A stretch of DNA of 64,000 nt, taken from assembly GCF_001989615.1 (NCBI RefSeq), contig NZ_CP019067.1:2356001-2420000 (forward strand), given 5' to 3'. Position 1 is the first letter of the stretch, and the number at the start of each line of letters is the position of its first letter. Under the pieces are notes generated by a model. That model was given only the letters and a program-made list of their open reading frames with translations, searched no databases and was not told where the DNA came from. Positions 25,379-34,210 of this stretch are shown here, piece by piece. Source of the DNA: Halorientalis sp. IM1011 (GTDB lineage: Archaea; Halobacteriota; Halobacteria; Halobacteriales; Haloarculaceae). The position numbers were made by a program, and so were the translations under genes.

Positions 25379-27670
25379 TCAGTCGTCGCTCAGCACGCTG
25401 TCGGCGACGGGCTGGCCGGTGTCGTCGGTCGGGGCCTCGGCGGCCGACTGGTTGCGGAGTTTCGCCACCACGTCGGAGGCGAAGATGGCCGTCCCGAGGA
25501 TGATCAGCGTGTCACCCGGGAGGCGTGCCCAGAACAGCGTCTGGATCAGTTCGCTGTTGTAGAAGGCCAGACTCCGGCCGGCGTCGTAGCTCGCCGTGAA
25601 GATCGCTTCCAGCTGGAGGAAGCCCACGGGGAGGACGGAGACGAACACCATCAGCGCCAGGCCGATGTTCCACAGCCAGAACGACCAGCGCAGTCGGCGG
25701 CCGGACCAGGCCGAACTCCGGGTGGTGAGCCGGAGCATGTAGACGGCCATGCCGATGGCGAGGAAACCGAACGCGCCGAACATCGCCGCGTGGGCGTGGC
25801 CGACGGTGAGGTAGGTGCCGTGTTCGTAGTAGTTGATCAGCGGGAGGTTGATGAAGAAGCCCAGCACCCCGGCCCCGACGAAGTTCCACACCCCGCTCGC
25901 GACGATGAACATGAACGGGAGCGTGTAGGGGAACCCCTCGCCGGAGGTGACCATGACGCGGTACTGGCCCAGCGCCTCGTAGAGGATGAACACGAGCGGG
26001 ATGAGTTCGAGCGTCGAGAAGGCGCTGCCGACCGGGACCCAGATGTCGGGCTGGCCGACCCACCAGTAATGGTGGGAGACGCCGATGACGCCCGTCCCCA
26101 TCACGAACAGGGCCTGGAACATGACCGCCTTCTCGGCGCTCTTTTTCTCCAGCAGGTTCATGCTCACCAGCACGAGGCCGACGATGGCGACGATGAAGAA
26201 CTCGAAGGCCCCCTCGACCCACATGTGGACGACCCACCAGCGCCAGAACTCCGTGACGACGATGTTGGTCTGGGGGGTGTAGAACATCCCGGCGGTGAAG
26301 AGCAGGGCGATCGAGCCGCCGGCGTAGAGGATCATGTGAGCCAGTCCGAAGGGCTGTTCGCGGCGCAGGAGCGGGCGGAACCCGCGCCAGACCAGCGCCG
26401 CCCAGATGCCGAAGCCGGCGAGCAGACCGACCTGCCAGAGCCGGCCGACCTCGAGGTATTCGAGCCCCTCGTTGCCGACGATCCACCAGAGTGCGCCGTC
26501 GATGTATCCCTGTGCGCCGAGCCAGATGCCCGCGAGGCCGCCGACGGCGACCACGACGAGCGCCACGAGCAGGCCGTTGACGTAGCGGGCCTGGTTGTCC
26601 GGCTCGTAGCCGGTCAGCAGGGCCGGCAGGAAGATGCCGGCCCCGAGCCACAGCGTCGCGATCCAGAGGATCCCCAGGTCGATGTGCCAGGTCTTGGCCA
26701 GCGCGAAGGGGAGCCACTGGAGGATCTCGAAGCCGAAGAGCTCACCGAGACCGAAGAAGGCGTCGCGCTCGATGTAGAAGTGCGCCAGTAACCCGCCCAG
26801 TAACACCTGGGCCAGGAACAGCAGGGCCCCGATGGCGATAAACCGGGTCGCGGCGATCTGGCTGGGGAGGATCGTGATGTCGTCCGGATCGGGGATGGTG
26901 ACCCCTTCAGTTTCGGGTTCGGTGAGGTCGACCGCCCGGTAGAGCCAGATGGCCCCGCCGGCACCGGCGACGAGCAACACCATGGCGATGACGCTCCAGG
27001 TCATCGCGCTGGCGGGCGGCTGGTTGCCCGCACCGGGGGCGTAGGGCCACTCGTTGGTGAAGGAGTTCTCACCGTTCGGGCGGTCGGTGTGGGCGACCCA
27101 GGCGGTCCACATGGCGAAGTCGGCGAACTGCCGGGCGCGCTCCTCGGAGTCGATCATGTCCGCGGGGACGCCGCGGTGGGGCTCGCCCTCGTGGTAGCGC
27201 TGGACGTACTCCCCGCGGACCTGCTCGTGGGCGTACAGTTCGGCCGCGGAGTACCGGACGACGTCGCTGCCGGACTCACTCTTTTCGAGTTCCGACTGCA
27301 CCGTGGCGTTGACCGACGCCCGGTCGCCGGCGGAGAGGTTCGCGTAGGACGCGTTGTGTCTCTCCTGTGCGTAGTACTCACGCATGTGCCGGACCTTCAG
27401 GTCCAGCGCGTCGGCGGTGTAGTCGGGGCCGTAGTACGCGCCGTTCCCGAGGATCGACCCGTGATTCATCAGTCCGTCCGACTGGAAGACGGTCTTGCCC
27501 GTCTGGACCTGGTCTTTGGTCGTGATCTGCTCGCCGTCGGGACCGACGACTTCCTGCGGGATCGGCGGCGCGTTGGTGGTGGAGTACCACGCACCCGCGC
27601 CCATGACGACGAGGTTGAACACGAAGGCGACGACCAGTGCCATCGCGAGGTGCTTTCGCGTGACTTGCAT
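25379..27670 (-). CDS. norB: quinol-dependent nitric oxide reductase (qNor)
   Basis: 763 residues with about 14 membrane helices. An N-terminal extracytoplasmic domain (about 30-225, starting GAWYSTTNAPPIPQEVVGPDGEQITT) replaces NorC, as in qNor. The heme/FeB residues appear as KTWHIDLG, WVVHMWVEGAFEFF, GVSHHYWW and the C-terminal TVGHAHAAMFG. It reduces two NO to N2O with electrons from quinol (menaquinone in haloarchaea) at the cytoplasmic membrane. Stand-alone gene, divergent from mptA; no nir or nos genes are nearby, so NO detoxification or partial denitrification are both possible. Confidence 0.93.
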   Translation of the reverse strand: MQVTRKHLAMALVVAFVFNLVVMGAGAWYSTTNAPPIPQEVVGPDGEQITTKDQVQTGKTVFQSDGLMNHGSILGNGAYYGPDYTADALDLKVRHMREYYAQERHNASYANLSAGDRASVNATVQSELEKSESGSDVVRYSAAELYAHEQVRGEYVQRYHEGEPHRGVPADMIDSEERARQFADFAMWTAWVAHTDRPNGENSFTNEWPYAPGAGNQPPASAMTWSVIAMVLLVAGAGGAIWLYRAVDLTEPETEGVTIPDPDDITILPSQIAATRFIAIGALLFLAQVLLGGLLAHFYIERDAFFGLGELFGFEILQWLPFALAKTWHIDLGILWIATLWLGAGIFLPALLTGYEPDNQARYVNGLLVALVVVAVGGLAGIWLGAQGYIDGALWWIVGNEGLEYLEVGRLWQVGLLAGFGIWAALVWRGFRPLLRREQPFGLAHMILYAGGSIALLFTAGMFYTPQTNIVVTEFWRWWVVHMWVEGAFEFFIVAIVGLVLVSMNLLEKKSAEKAVMFQALFVMGTGVIGVSHHYWWVGQPDIWVPVGSAFSTLELIPLVFILYEALGQYRVMVTSGEGFPYTLPFMFIVASGVWNFVGAGVLGFFINLPLINYYEHGTYLTVGHAHAAMFGAFGFLAIGMAVYMLRLTTRSSAWSGRRLRWSFWLWNIGLALMVFVSVLPVGFLQLEAIFTASYDAGRSLAFYNSELIQTLFWARLPGDTLIILGTAIFASDVVAKLRNQSAAEAPTDDTGQPVADSVLSDD

Positions 27671-27876
27671 ACAGACGGTCGTCGTTCCAGCGGAGGTATG
27701 AAGGGTCGACGGCAGTCCAAGAATCTGCGAACCCGGGCGAACCCGTTCGGGAAAACAGGGACGACGGCGGGACTCCTCACGTCTCGCAGGCCCTGATTCT
27801 CGCGTCGCAATGGTGGTCCGTCAAAAACGGTCGTTTTCGAAAGCCCTAACGAAGGTTCGGTACTAAGGAAGGCCCA

Positions 27877-28806
27877 ATGAGTCAGCAACTGCCGGACGTC
27901 CAGGCGACCAGTCCGGACGTGTCCGTCGGACTGAATCGCGTCGGGGTCACCGGCGTCGAGAAGCTCGTGAAGCTCGGCCGGGCCGACGACCGACCGATCG
28001 TCCTCATGGCCGAGTTCGACGTGTTCGTCGACCTGCCGTCCTGGCGGAAGGGTGCTGACATGTCCCGGAACATGGAGGTCATCGACGAGACCCTCGAGGC
28101 GGCGGTCGCCGAGGAGGTTCACCGCGTCGAGGACGTCTGCGGCGACGCCGCAGAGCGGCTGATCGACAAACACGAGTACACCACCAAGGCCGAAGTCACG
28201 ATGGAGGCCGAGTACGTCACCCGCGAGCGGACGCCCGAGTCCGACCGGCCCACCCAGTCGACGGCCGACATCATCGCCTCCGCGACGGCCACCGACGAGG
28301 GAACCCACGAGGAGATCGGCGCTCGCGTCACCGGCATGACCGTCTGTCCCTGCTCGCAGGGCATGAGCACGTCCCGCGCCCGCGAGACCCTGCGCGGACT
28401 GGACGTTGAAGACGAGGTCATCGACGAGTTCCTCGAAGAAGTCCCCCAGCCGGGCCACTCACAGCGGGGTCACGCCACGCTGACCGTCGAGAGCGAGGGC
28501 GCGCCCGAGGCCGATCTCAACGACATCATCCGGATCGCCCGCGACTCGATGAGCGCCCGCATCTACAACCTCGCGAAGCGTCCCGACGAGGACCACATGA
28601 CCTACGAGTCCCACAAGGACGCCAAGTTCGTCGAGGACTGCGTGCGCGCGATGGCCGAAGGGGTCGTCGAGGAGTTCCCGGATCTCCCCGACGACGCCAT
28701 CGTGACGATGAAACAGTCCAACGACGAGTCGATCCACCAGCATAACGCCCACGCCGAGCGGGTGGCGGAACTCGCGGATCTGCGGACGGAAGTGAACGGA
28801 AACTAG
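27877..28806 (+). CDS. mptA: GTP cyclohydrolase MptA (type IB)
   Basis: 309 residues of the FolE2/MptA family: [11 protein letters not shown] at the start, HEYTTKAEV, and the metal-site segment [10 protein letters not shown] with Cys and nearby His residues (HSQRGHATL). MptA converts GTP to a cyclic phosphate of dihydroneopterin with Fe2+ as cofactor, feeding tetrahydromethanopterin/folate-type pterins and, in haloarchaea, archaeosine synthesis. The 206 bases upstream, shared with norB, show no strong TATA. The last 63 bases are duplicated 190 bases downstream. Confidence 0.93.
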   Translation: MSQQLPDVQATSPDVSVGLNRVGVTGVEKLVKLGRADDRPIVLMAEFDVFVDLPSWRKGADMSRNMEVIDETLEAAVAEEVHRVEDVCGDAAERLIDKHEYTTKAEVTMEAEYVTRERTPESDRPTQSTADIIASATATDEGTHEEIGARVTGMTVCPCSQGMSTSRARETLRGLDVEDEVIDEFLEEVPQPGHSQRGHATLTVESEGAPEADLNDIIRIARDSMSARIYNLAKRPDEDHMTYESHKDAKFVEDCVRAMAEGVVEEFPDLPDDAIVTMKQSNDESIHQHNAHAERVAELADLRTEVNGN

Positions 28807-28928
28807 CGTTCGCGCGAACGAAGTGAGCGCGATTCATGGACCGCGAGGCGGAGTCGAGTGGTCCGTTTTTTCGCCCACGTTTTTGCGCCGAGAGGTCGCC
28901 GGAGGCGACCCGAGGCGGAAAAAGGTGG
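28807..28928 (+). repeat. modular hairpin element, copy E4
   Basis: Starts directly at the mptA stop. Palindrome CGTTCGCGCGAACG (28807-28820), hairpin with GGACC/GGTCC arms (28838-28863), box GTTTTTTCGCCCACGTTTTT (28865-28884), hairpin GGTCGCC-GGA-GGCGACC (28894-28910), box GGAAAAAGGTGG (28917-28928). Confidence 0.75.
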
Positions 28929-28933
28929 AGTGC

Positions 28934-28999
28934 AACGCCCACGCCGAGCGGGTGGCGGAGCTGGCCGACCTGCGAGCAGAAGTCAACGGCGAGGAGTAG
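28934..28999 (+). pseudogene. detached second copy of the mptA 3' end
   Basis: 66 bases that encode [21 protein letters not shown] plus a stop, matching the mptA C-terminus at 28744-28806. The first 26 bases are identical; after that the differences fall almost only on third codon positions. It has no start codon of its own and lies between elements E4 and E5. It must have diverged as coding sequence before it came to lie here. Confidence 0.85.
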
Positions 29000-29118
29000 C
29001 ATCCGCGGCGCGAAGCGCCGCGGTTCACCGGACGCGAGCCGACGGCTCGCGTCCGGCCTTTTTCGCCCACGTTTTTCGACGAGCGGTGGCCGGAGGCCAC
29101 CCGAGGAGAAAAAGGTGG
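28999..29118 (+). repeat. modular hairpin element, copy E5
   Basis: Begins with a GC-rich palindrome (29003-29023) flanked by GCAT and TTCAC, the reverse-complement layout of the E1 terminal palindrome. Then come a long hairpin with CCGGACGCGAGCC/GGCTCGCGTCCGG arms (29028-29056), box CCTTTTTCGCCCACGTTTTT (29057-29076), hairpin GTGGCC-GGA-GGCCAC (29086-29100) and box GAGAAAAAGGTGG (29106-29118). It ends five bases before the stop of the convergent TrmB-like gene. With E4 and the mptA copy it fills the 317-base gap. Confidence 0.75.
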
Positions 29119-29123
29119 AGGTG

Positions 29124-29927
29124 CTAAAGGGTGAGCGGCTCCGCGTCCTCCCACCGGGGATCGAACTCCGAGCGGACGTTGGCGGCGAACTCACGATCCT
29201 TGAGGTCGATCACGGCGAAGGTCTCGTCGGCGTTGAGCGGGTGCGGGACCTCGATACACACCTCTGCGTTGTCGATGAGCTCGAAGGTGCCCGAGACGTT
29301 GGGCGAGGTGCGCACGGAGAACCGCTCGTGACGGGCCAGATGGGAGCGGTAGCGTTCGCCGACGCTCTCGGGCAGTTCGTTGACCAGTTCGGGGCGCATC
29401 AACAGAGAGACGTCGACGCCTCGATCGAGCGCGTTCCCGAGTTCCTCGACGATCAGGTCGCCGACGGTGTCCATGTCGAACTGCTGGGACGACGAGGAGG
29501 CGACCATGATGATCCGCTCGTCGGCGGCCGCCAGGCGCTCCACGAGGAGGTCGACGGTCTCGTCGGGGCCGACGGCGGCCGTCCAGAACGTCTCCTCGAC
29601 GGGTTCGGCGCTCTCGAGTTCGCCGACGAGTTCGTCGACGATCCCCTCGTACTGCTGGGCCTTCTCCTCGAGTTCCCGCTTTTTGTCCTCCAGCAGCCTG
29701 TCCAGTGCGGTCTGGGGTTCGACGGCGACGTACTTTTTCGGCCGGCTCGCGCTCTGACTCCGGACGAGGTTGTAGGTCTCGATGCTGTTGAGAACGTCGT
29801 AGATGCGGCCCATCGGCACGTCGCTTACCCGGGACAACTCTTTGGCCGTTGTGGGCCCCGTCTTCAGCAACGCACGGTAGGCTCGGGCCTCGTACTCCGA
29901 CAACCCGAGGTCTCTCAGACTTGCCAT
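29124..29927 (-). CDS. TrmB-family transcriptional regulator
   Basis: 267 residues. An N-terminal winged helix (about 5-75, LSEYEARAYRALLKTGPTTAKELSRVSDVPMGRIYDVL), a coiled-coil dimerisation segment (about 85-110), and a PLD-like effector domain (about 115-200, IIMVASSSSQ). The short C-terminal part lacks the long sugar-binding domain of classical TrmB, so the ligand is unclear. A CGTTTATATC box 27 bases upstream of the ATG fixes the start. Confidence 0.88.
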   Translation of the reverse strand: MASLRDLGLSEYEARAYRALLKTGPTTAKELSRVSDVPMGRIYDVLNSIETYNLVRSQSASRPKKYVAVEPQTALDRLLEDKKRELEEKAQQYEGIVDELVGELESAEPVEETFWTAAVGPDETVDLLVERLAAADERIIMVASSSSQQFDMDTVGDLIVEELGNALDRGVDVSLLMRPELVNELPESVGERYRSHLARHERFSVRTSPNVSGTFELIDNAEVCIEVPHPLNADETFAVIDLKDREFAANVRSEFDPRWEDAEPLTL

Positions 29928-29949
29928 TGTGAGGCAGTCGAACGCCGGG

Positions 29950-29959
29950 GATATAAACG
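29950..29959 (-). promoter_or_regulatory. TATA box of the TrmB-like regulator gene
   Basis: CGTTTATATC on the minus strand, centred about 28 bases before the ATG at 29927; predicts a leaderless mRNA. Confidence 0.65.
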
Positions 29960-29982
29960 CACCGCAGGTTTACCGCAGTGGT

Positions 29983-31605
29983 TTATGAACCTGTCGCCAG
30001 TTCAGCCAGCCCGTCCGGCGTTTTCGCCGTCCCCGTAACTTCGCCGTCGTCGACGACTTCCGCGTCGCCGTCGAGGTCCTCTGCGGCCGGCACGACGACG
30101 GCCTCGTGGTCCGCGACCCGGAGCGCGGCGCGGTGGAGGTCGCTCCCGGCGGGCGCGCCGACGCGGAAGACCCGGAGCGACTGGAGCCGTGAGGCGACCG
30201 TGGCGTAACTGGCCACCTCGACGCCCATGCGCTCGGCCGCGCCGGCGAAGGCCGCGATCGCCTCGCGGGCCCGCTCGCAGTAGCGGTCCTCGCCCGTGAG
30301 CGCCGCCAGATCGACCAGCGCGTCGGCCAGTTCGACGTTCGTGTCGAGGGGGTAGAGCGGCTGATCCAGCAGGCCGGGGCCCTCGGCGGTCCCGTCGCGG
30401 AACGCACCATCGTCGTCCTGGAGTTCGTCGAGCGCGTAGTCGGCGACCGCCGTGGCCGCGTCGCCGTACTCGCCGGTGACCTGCCAGGCCGTCGTCAGGC
30501 CCTGCAGGACGCCGGTCTGGTCGGCGAGCAGTCCGGACTCGCCCGTCTCCTCGCCGGTGCGGTAGTGGGTCACTTCGCCGTCTTCGACCAGGTCGTCGAG
30601 GACGTGATCGAGCGCTCGCTCGGCGTACCGGCGGGCCGGTTCGTCGTCCGTGTACGCGTGGAGCGCGAGCAACGCGCCCGCGGCCATCCCGTTGCGGTCC
30701 GCCAGCACTGTCTCGTCGACGCTCGGCGGGTCGGCGGCCTCGCGGTCGGTCGGACTCATACGGTAGTACTCGTCGTCGCCGGCCTGACTGGCGGCGAAGG
30801 CGTCGCCGGTCCAGAGGTCCGTCGTGAGATACTCGACGGTCGACTCGGCGGTATCCCGATACGAGTCCTCGCCGGTGTAGCGGTACGCGCGGGCGAACGC
30901 CCGGACCAGCGCGGCGTTCTCGTCGAGCAGTTTCTCTCGATGGGGCTCGCTCCAGTCCCGCCCCGTCGCGAAACGGTAGAAGCCGCCGTCGTAGGTGTCC
31001 AGCAGGTGCGTCTGGATCGCCTCCAGCGTCCGGGTGGCCTGGTCGCGGTCCCGGACCAGCGCGAACTCCACGGTTCTGGGCAGCGGGAACTTCGCGTCCG
31101 ACCCCCAGCCCCCGAACTCGTCGTCGAAAGCCCCGAGCAGTTGCTCGACCATGTGCTCCTCGATGCGGGCACGGACCTCGCCGCTCGGGGGCGTCCCGTC
31201 CCGGAGCGCGCGGGGGACGCGGCCGGCCTCCTCACCCTTGCCGTCCCAGGTGCGTCGCACGGAGTCCAGAATCTCGCGGAAGCCGTCGACGCCGAGGTAG
31301 CCCGCACCGGTCAGGATGTCGCCTTCAGGGGTACAGAAGACAGTCGAGGGGAACCCGCCCATGTTGTAGCGCTCGCGGATCCGGGGGTGTCGGTCCACGT
31401 CGACTCGCACCGGCACGAACCCGTCGTTGATGTTGGCCGCGATGCGTGGCTCGGTGTAGGTGGTCGCGTCCATCTCGTGGCAGTGGGTACACCAGGGGGC
31501 CGACAGCGAGAGCAACACGGGCTTTTTCGCCCGCGCGGCCTCGTCGAAGGCGTCCTGGCCCCACTCGCGCCACTCGACGTTGGTCCGCGCCGCGGAATCG
31601 TCCAT
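29983..31605 (-). CDS. YyaL/SSP411-like protein: thioredoxin-fold domain plus alpha/alpha barrel
   Basis: 540 residues. The N-terminal DUF255 thioredoxin-like domain (about 8-125) has SAPWCTHCHEMD with a CxxC pair (WCTHC). The rest is a six-hairpin (N-acylglucosamine 2-epimerase-like) barrel with repeated helical pairs (LLDTYDGGFYRFATGRDWSEPHREKLLDENA). Family members are found in all domains but their reaction is unsettled. It is shorter than bacterial YyaL (about 690), lacking part of the C-terminus. Start at 31605 because MDDSAARTNVEW begins the family pattern. Confidence 0.85.
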   Translation of the reverse strand: MDDSAARTNVEWREWGQDAFDEAARAKKPVLLSLSAPWCTHCHEMDATTYTEPRIAANINDGFVPVRVDVDRHPRIRERYNMGGFPSTVFCTPEGDILTGAGYLGVDGFREILDSVRRTWDGKGEEAGRVPRALRDGTPPSGEVRARIEEHMVEQLLGAFDDEFGGWGSDAKFPLPRTVEFALVRDRDQATRTLEAIQTHLLDTYDGGFYRFATGRDWSEPHREKLLDENAALVRAFARAYRYTGEDSYRDTAESTVEYLTTDLWTGDAFAASQAGDDEYYRMSPTDREAADPPSVDETVLADRNGMAAGALLALHAYTDDEPARRYAERALDHVLDDLVEDGEVTHYRTGEETGESGLLADQTGVLQGLTTAWQVTGEYGDAATAVADYALDELQDDDGAFRDGTAEGPGLLDQPLYPLDTNVELADALVDLAALTGEDRYCERAREAIAAFAGAAERMGVEVASYATVASRLQSLRVFRVGAPAGSDLHRAALRVADHEAVVVPAAEDLDGDAEVVDDGEVTGTAKTPDGLAELATGS

Positions 31606-31673
31606 ACCGAGCCGTAGCGATTGCCGAACAAGTATCCTGCGTCCCACGCCCGTCGAAATCCGGCCGGAAGCGG

Positions 31674-31684
31674 TTCTATTTTGA
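31674..31684 (+). promoter_or_regulatory. TATA-like box of fxsA
   Basis: TTCTATTTTGA is centred about 28 bases before the ATG at 31707 and favours it over the ATG at 31698. Confidence 0.5.
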
Positions 31685-31706
31685 GTCCCGGGCCGCTATG
31701 GCCCCT

Positions 31707-32228
31707 ATGCTCCGCATCATCGGGCTGCTCCTGCTCATCCCGCTTTTGGACATCATGCTGTTGTTCCTGGTTGCGGGCTGGATCGGGCCCCTCTACACCG
31801 TCGCCCTGGTCGTCCTCACCGCGCTGATCGGGATGCTCCTGGTCCGGGCCGAGGGCCGCCACACCCTCCGGAAGATCCAGGGCAAACTCGCCCAGGGCGA
31901 GCCCCCGACCGACGAACTCATCGACGGCGGCCTGCTGCTGGTTTCCGGCGCGATGTTGCTGACGCCCGGTATCGTCACCGACCTCGTGGGTCTCGTGCTG
32001 GTCGTGCCGGTCACGCGCTATCCGGTCCGACTGGCCGCCAAGAAGTGGGTCGTCACGCCCTACGTCGACGCCAAGACCAGCGGCTTCGCCACCGGCAACG
32101 TCTACGTCGGCGGCTTCCCCGGCGGCGAGGGGCAGGGCCAGCCCGGCCCGGGACAGTCCGGACAGGGTTCCCAGGACACCTACGACGTGGACAGCGACTC
32201 CTACGACGTGGACGACGACTCCAAATAG
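31707..32228 (+). CDS. fxsA: FxsA-family membrane protein
   Basis: 173 residues. Typical FxsA opening MLRIIGLLLLIPLLDIMLLF with the second helix and the motif TDELIDGGLLLVSGAMLLTPGIVTD (about 60-84); three to four membrane helices, then a long hydrophilic Gly/Gln/Asp tail with an internal repeat (YDVDSDSYDVDDDS). In E. coli FxsA suppresses phage exclusion when over-expressed; the normal role is unknown. Confidence 0.85.
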   Translation: MLRIIGLLLLIPLLDIMLLFLVAGWIGPLYTVALVVLTALIGMLLVRAEGRHTLRKIQGKLAQGEPPTDELIDGGLLLVSGAMLLTPGIVTDLVGLVLVVPVTRYPVRLAAKKWVVTPYVDAKTSGFATGNVYVGGFPGGEGQGQPGPGQSGQGSQDTYDVDSDSYDVDDDSK

Positions 32229-32308
32229 CGGGTGTGAACGCCCGCCACCCTCTCGGTGAAAAGAAACGCTTAACATAGGCAGGGCGGAACACTCTGATGC
32301 GCTCACCT

Positions 32309-32382
32309 GGGCCAATAGCTCAGTCAGGTTGAGCGCTCGGCTGATAACCGGGAGGTCCACGGTTCAAATCCGTGTTGGCCCA
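32309..32382 (+). tRNA. tRNA-Ile (anticodon GAU)
   Basis: A 74-base tRNA. Acceptor GGGCCAA/UUGGCCC plus A, D-arm GCUC/GAGC, anticodon stem CGG(C/U)/ACCG with loop CUGAUAA (anticodon GAU), T-arm CCACGGUUCAAAUCCGUG. No intron, CCA not encoded. A TnpB gene begins about 100 bases downstream. Confidence 0.94.
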
Positions 32383-32454
32383 CTTTTCGATCGATTCAAC
32401 TGTTCTATAGCCGAATCTACGTCCTCGTGGTACGAGATAGAGAGCGGTCGTCGG

Positions 32455-32464
32455 CCTTATATTC
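32455..32464 (+). promoter_or_regulatory. TATA box of the TnpB gene
   Basis: CCTTATATTC is centred 27 bases before the GTG at 32486, predicting a leaderless tnpB transcript. Confidence 0.6.
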
Positions 32465-32485
32465 ACGACACTCGAACTGAAATCC

Positions 32486-33736
32486 GTGTCGTCGGACGAG
32501 TACCTCCGTCGGACAGCGATCACCCGACTCTCGGTGACCGCCGAGGACGAGCGCTTGCTCCGCGATACTGTGGACGCGTGGCGGCGTGGCTGCCAGATCG
32601 GGGTCGAAAAGGCCTGGAATCGGTGCCACGACAAATCCGACGTCCAATCGCTGGCCTACGACGAGATTCGCGACCGGACCACCCTCGGAAGTCAGCACAC
32701 GATTCTCGCCACGCATCAGGCTGCGGAAAACATCCGATCCTGTCGGTCACGTCGCGAGAACGGTCGGAAGGCGTCCAAACCCATCTACACGAGTCCGACG
32801 GTCAGGTACGACTCGCGGACGATGACAGTCTTCGAGGAAGACGAGCAAGTGTCGCTCACGGTGGCCGGCAAACACTCCCGCGTACGCTGTGACCTCGTGC
32901 TGCCCGAAGACGAGGACGGCTACCAGCGACAGTATCTCGACGGCCAGTGGGAGCCGACCGAGAGTACACTCCACTACCGGGACGGTGACTGGTTCCTCCA
33001 CCTTGGATTTCGGAAACTCAGGCCCGACACCGAGCAGACGACGACCGAGAACGGAACGGTTCTCGGCGTCGACCTCGGTGTCGAACAGATCGCCGTCACC
33101 AGTACCGCCCGGTTCTTTTCGGCCGGTGAATTGAACCACCGACGCCGCGAGTTCGAGCGCGTCCGCGGTGGTCTCCAGAAGTGTGGCTCCCGGAGCGCGC
33201 ACCGTACCCTGGAAACCGTCAGTGGCCGTGAGGACGAGTTCGTGAAACACGTCCTCCACAGCGTGGCGAACGGAATCGTCGCCGAAGCCCGTCGTTTCGA
33301 ATGCGATGGAATCGTTTTCGAGGAGTTATCCGGTATTCGAACTCGACTCCCGAACGTAGCCTGGCACGCCGAGTGGGCCTTCGAACGGCTCTACGCGTAC
33401 GTCGAGTACAAGGCAGAAGCGGCAGGGCTGTTCGTCGATACTGTCGATCCCAGGAATACTTCGCGGCGGTGTGCCGAGTGTGGCCACGTCGACGAGGCGA
33501 ACCGTCCCAGCAGAGAGACCTTCGAGTGCGAGGTCTGTGGGAACCGGAATCACGCCGACTACAATGCGGCCAAGAACGTGGCTGCGGCGTATCTCCGTCG
33601 GGAGCAACAGTCCTCCCGGCGGAGGGGTGTCAGTCGATACGCCCTGAAGTCCGGGACTGTCAGCGAACGCAACGGGTTCGCTCCATACGAGTCCACGGAC
33701 AAGTCGCCCAATCCTGAAGCTACCTCGTCAGGGTGA
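32486..33736 (+). mobile_element. tnpB: TnpB (IS605/IS1341-type OrfB) RNA-guided nuclease, no tnpA
   Basis: 416 residues, GTG start. The split RuvC catalytic residues are intact: Asp196 in LGVDLGVE, Glu279/280 in FEELSG, Asp358 in HADYNAAKN. The zinc ribbon has Cys329/Cys332 and Cys348/Cys351. It is full length with no frameshift. There is no TnpA gene beside it, so it belongs to the lone-TnpB (IS1341-like) group. The element sits just behind tRNA-Ile. A small hairpin (CCTGA..TCAGG) overlaps the end of the gene near 33713-33735, where the guide RNA of such elements usually ends. Confidence 0.9.
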
Positions 33737-33822
33737 GTCGGTGGCGCGACAGTCGACATCCGGTTTGGCCCTTCGTGACGGACGGATAGCTTTTCGTGCC
33801 TGCCCTCCGTCTGCCGAGTGCG

Positions 33823-34128
33823 ATGATCGTCGTACACGCGAGTTTCCCCATCGATCCCGAGTACCGAGAGGAAGCACTGGCCGAGATCGAGGACCTGGCC
33901 GAGCAGTCCCGCGCCGAGGACGGCATGCTCGACTACCGGGCGACGACCGACGTGGAGGACGAGAACGTCGTTCGATTCGTCGAACGGTACGAGGACGAGG
34001 ACGCCTTCGCGGCCCACTCCAAGACCGACCACTTCACCGAGTTCCTCACGGCCCTGAGCGACTGGCTCGCCGGTGACCCCGAGATCCTCCGGTTCGAGGT
34101 CGACTCGATGAGCGAAGTGGAACTCTGA
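33823..34128 (+). CDS. ABM-fold monooxygenase-like protein
   Basis: 101 residues of the antibiotic-biosynthesis-monooxygenase (dimeric alpha-beta barrel) family: MIVVHASFPIDPEYREEAL, AEDGMLDYRATTDVEDEN, and FAAHSKTDHFTEFL with the usual His. Cofactor-free oxygenases, heme-degrading proteins and YgiN-like quinol enzymes share this fold, so the reaction is open. Start at 33823 because the first strand begins there. Confidence 0.83.
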   Translation: MIVVHASFPIDPEYREEALAEIEDLAEQSRAEDGMLDYRATTDVEDENVVRFVERYEDEDAFAAHSKTDHFTEFLTALSDWLAGDPEILRFEVDSMSEVEL

Positions 34129-34174
34129 ACGCCGAGCGGACCTCTCTTATAAAATCCGCTTCACGTCCGTACGA

Positions 34175-34184
34175 ATTTATATAC
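34175..34184 (+). promoter_or_regulatory. TATA box of the ceramidase-like gene
   Basis: ATTTATATAC is centred about 31 bases before the ATG at 34211. A second AT-rich block lies at 34146-34155. Confidence 0.6.
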
Positions 34185-34210
34185 TATAGAGTGAGGTACA
34201 CGGTGACACG

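Noticed and set aside
32309-34128. Integrated plasmid or prophage at tRNA-Ile
   Set aside because: Only a lone TnpB is present; no integrase, no second copy of the tRNA end, and normal metabolic genes follow.
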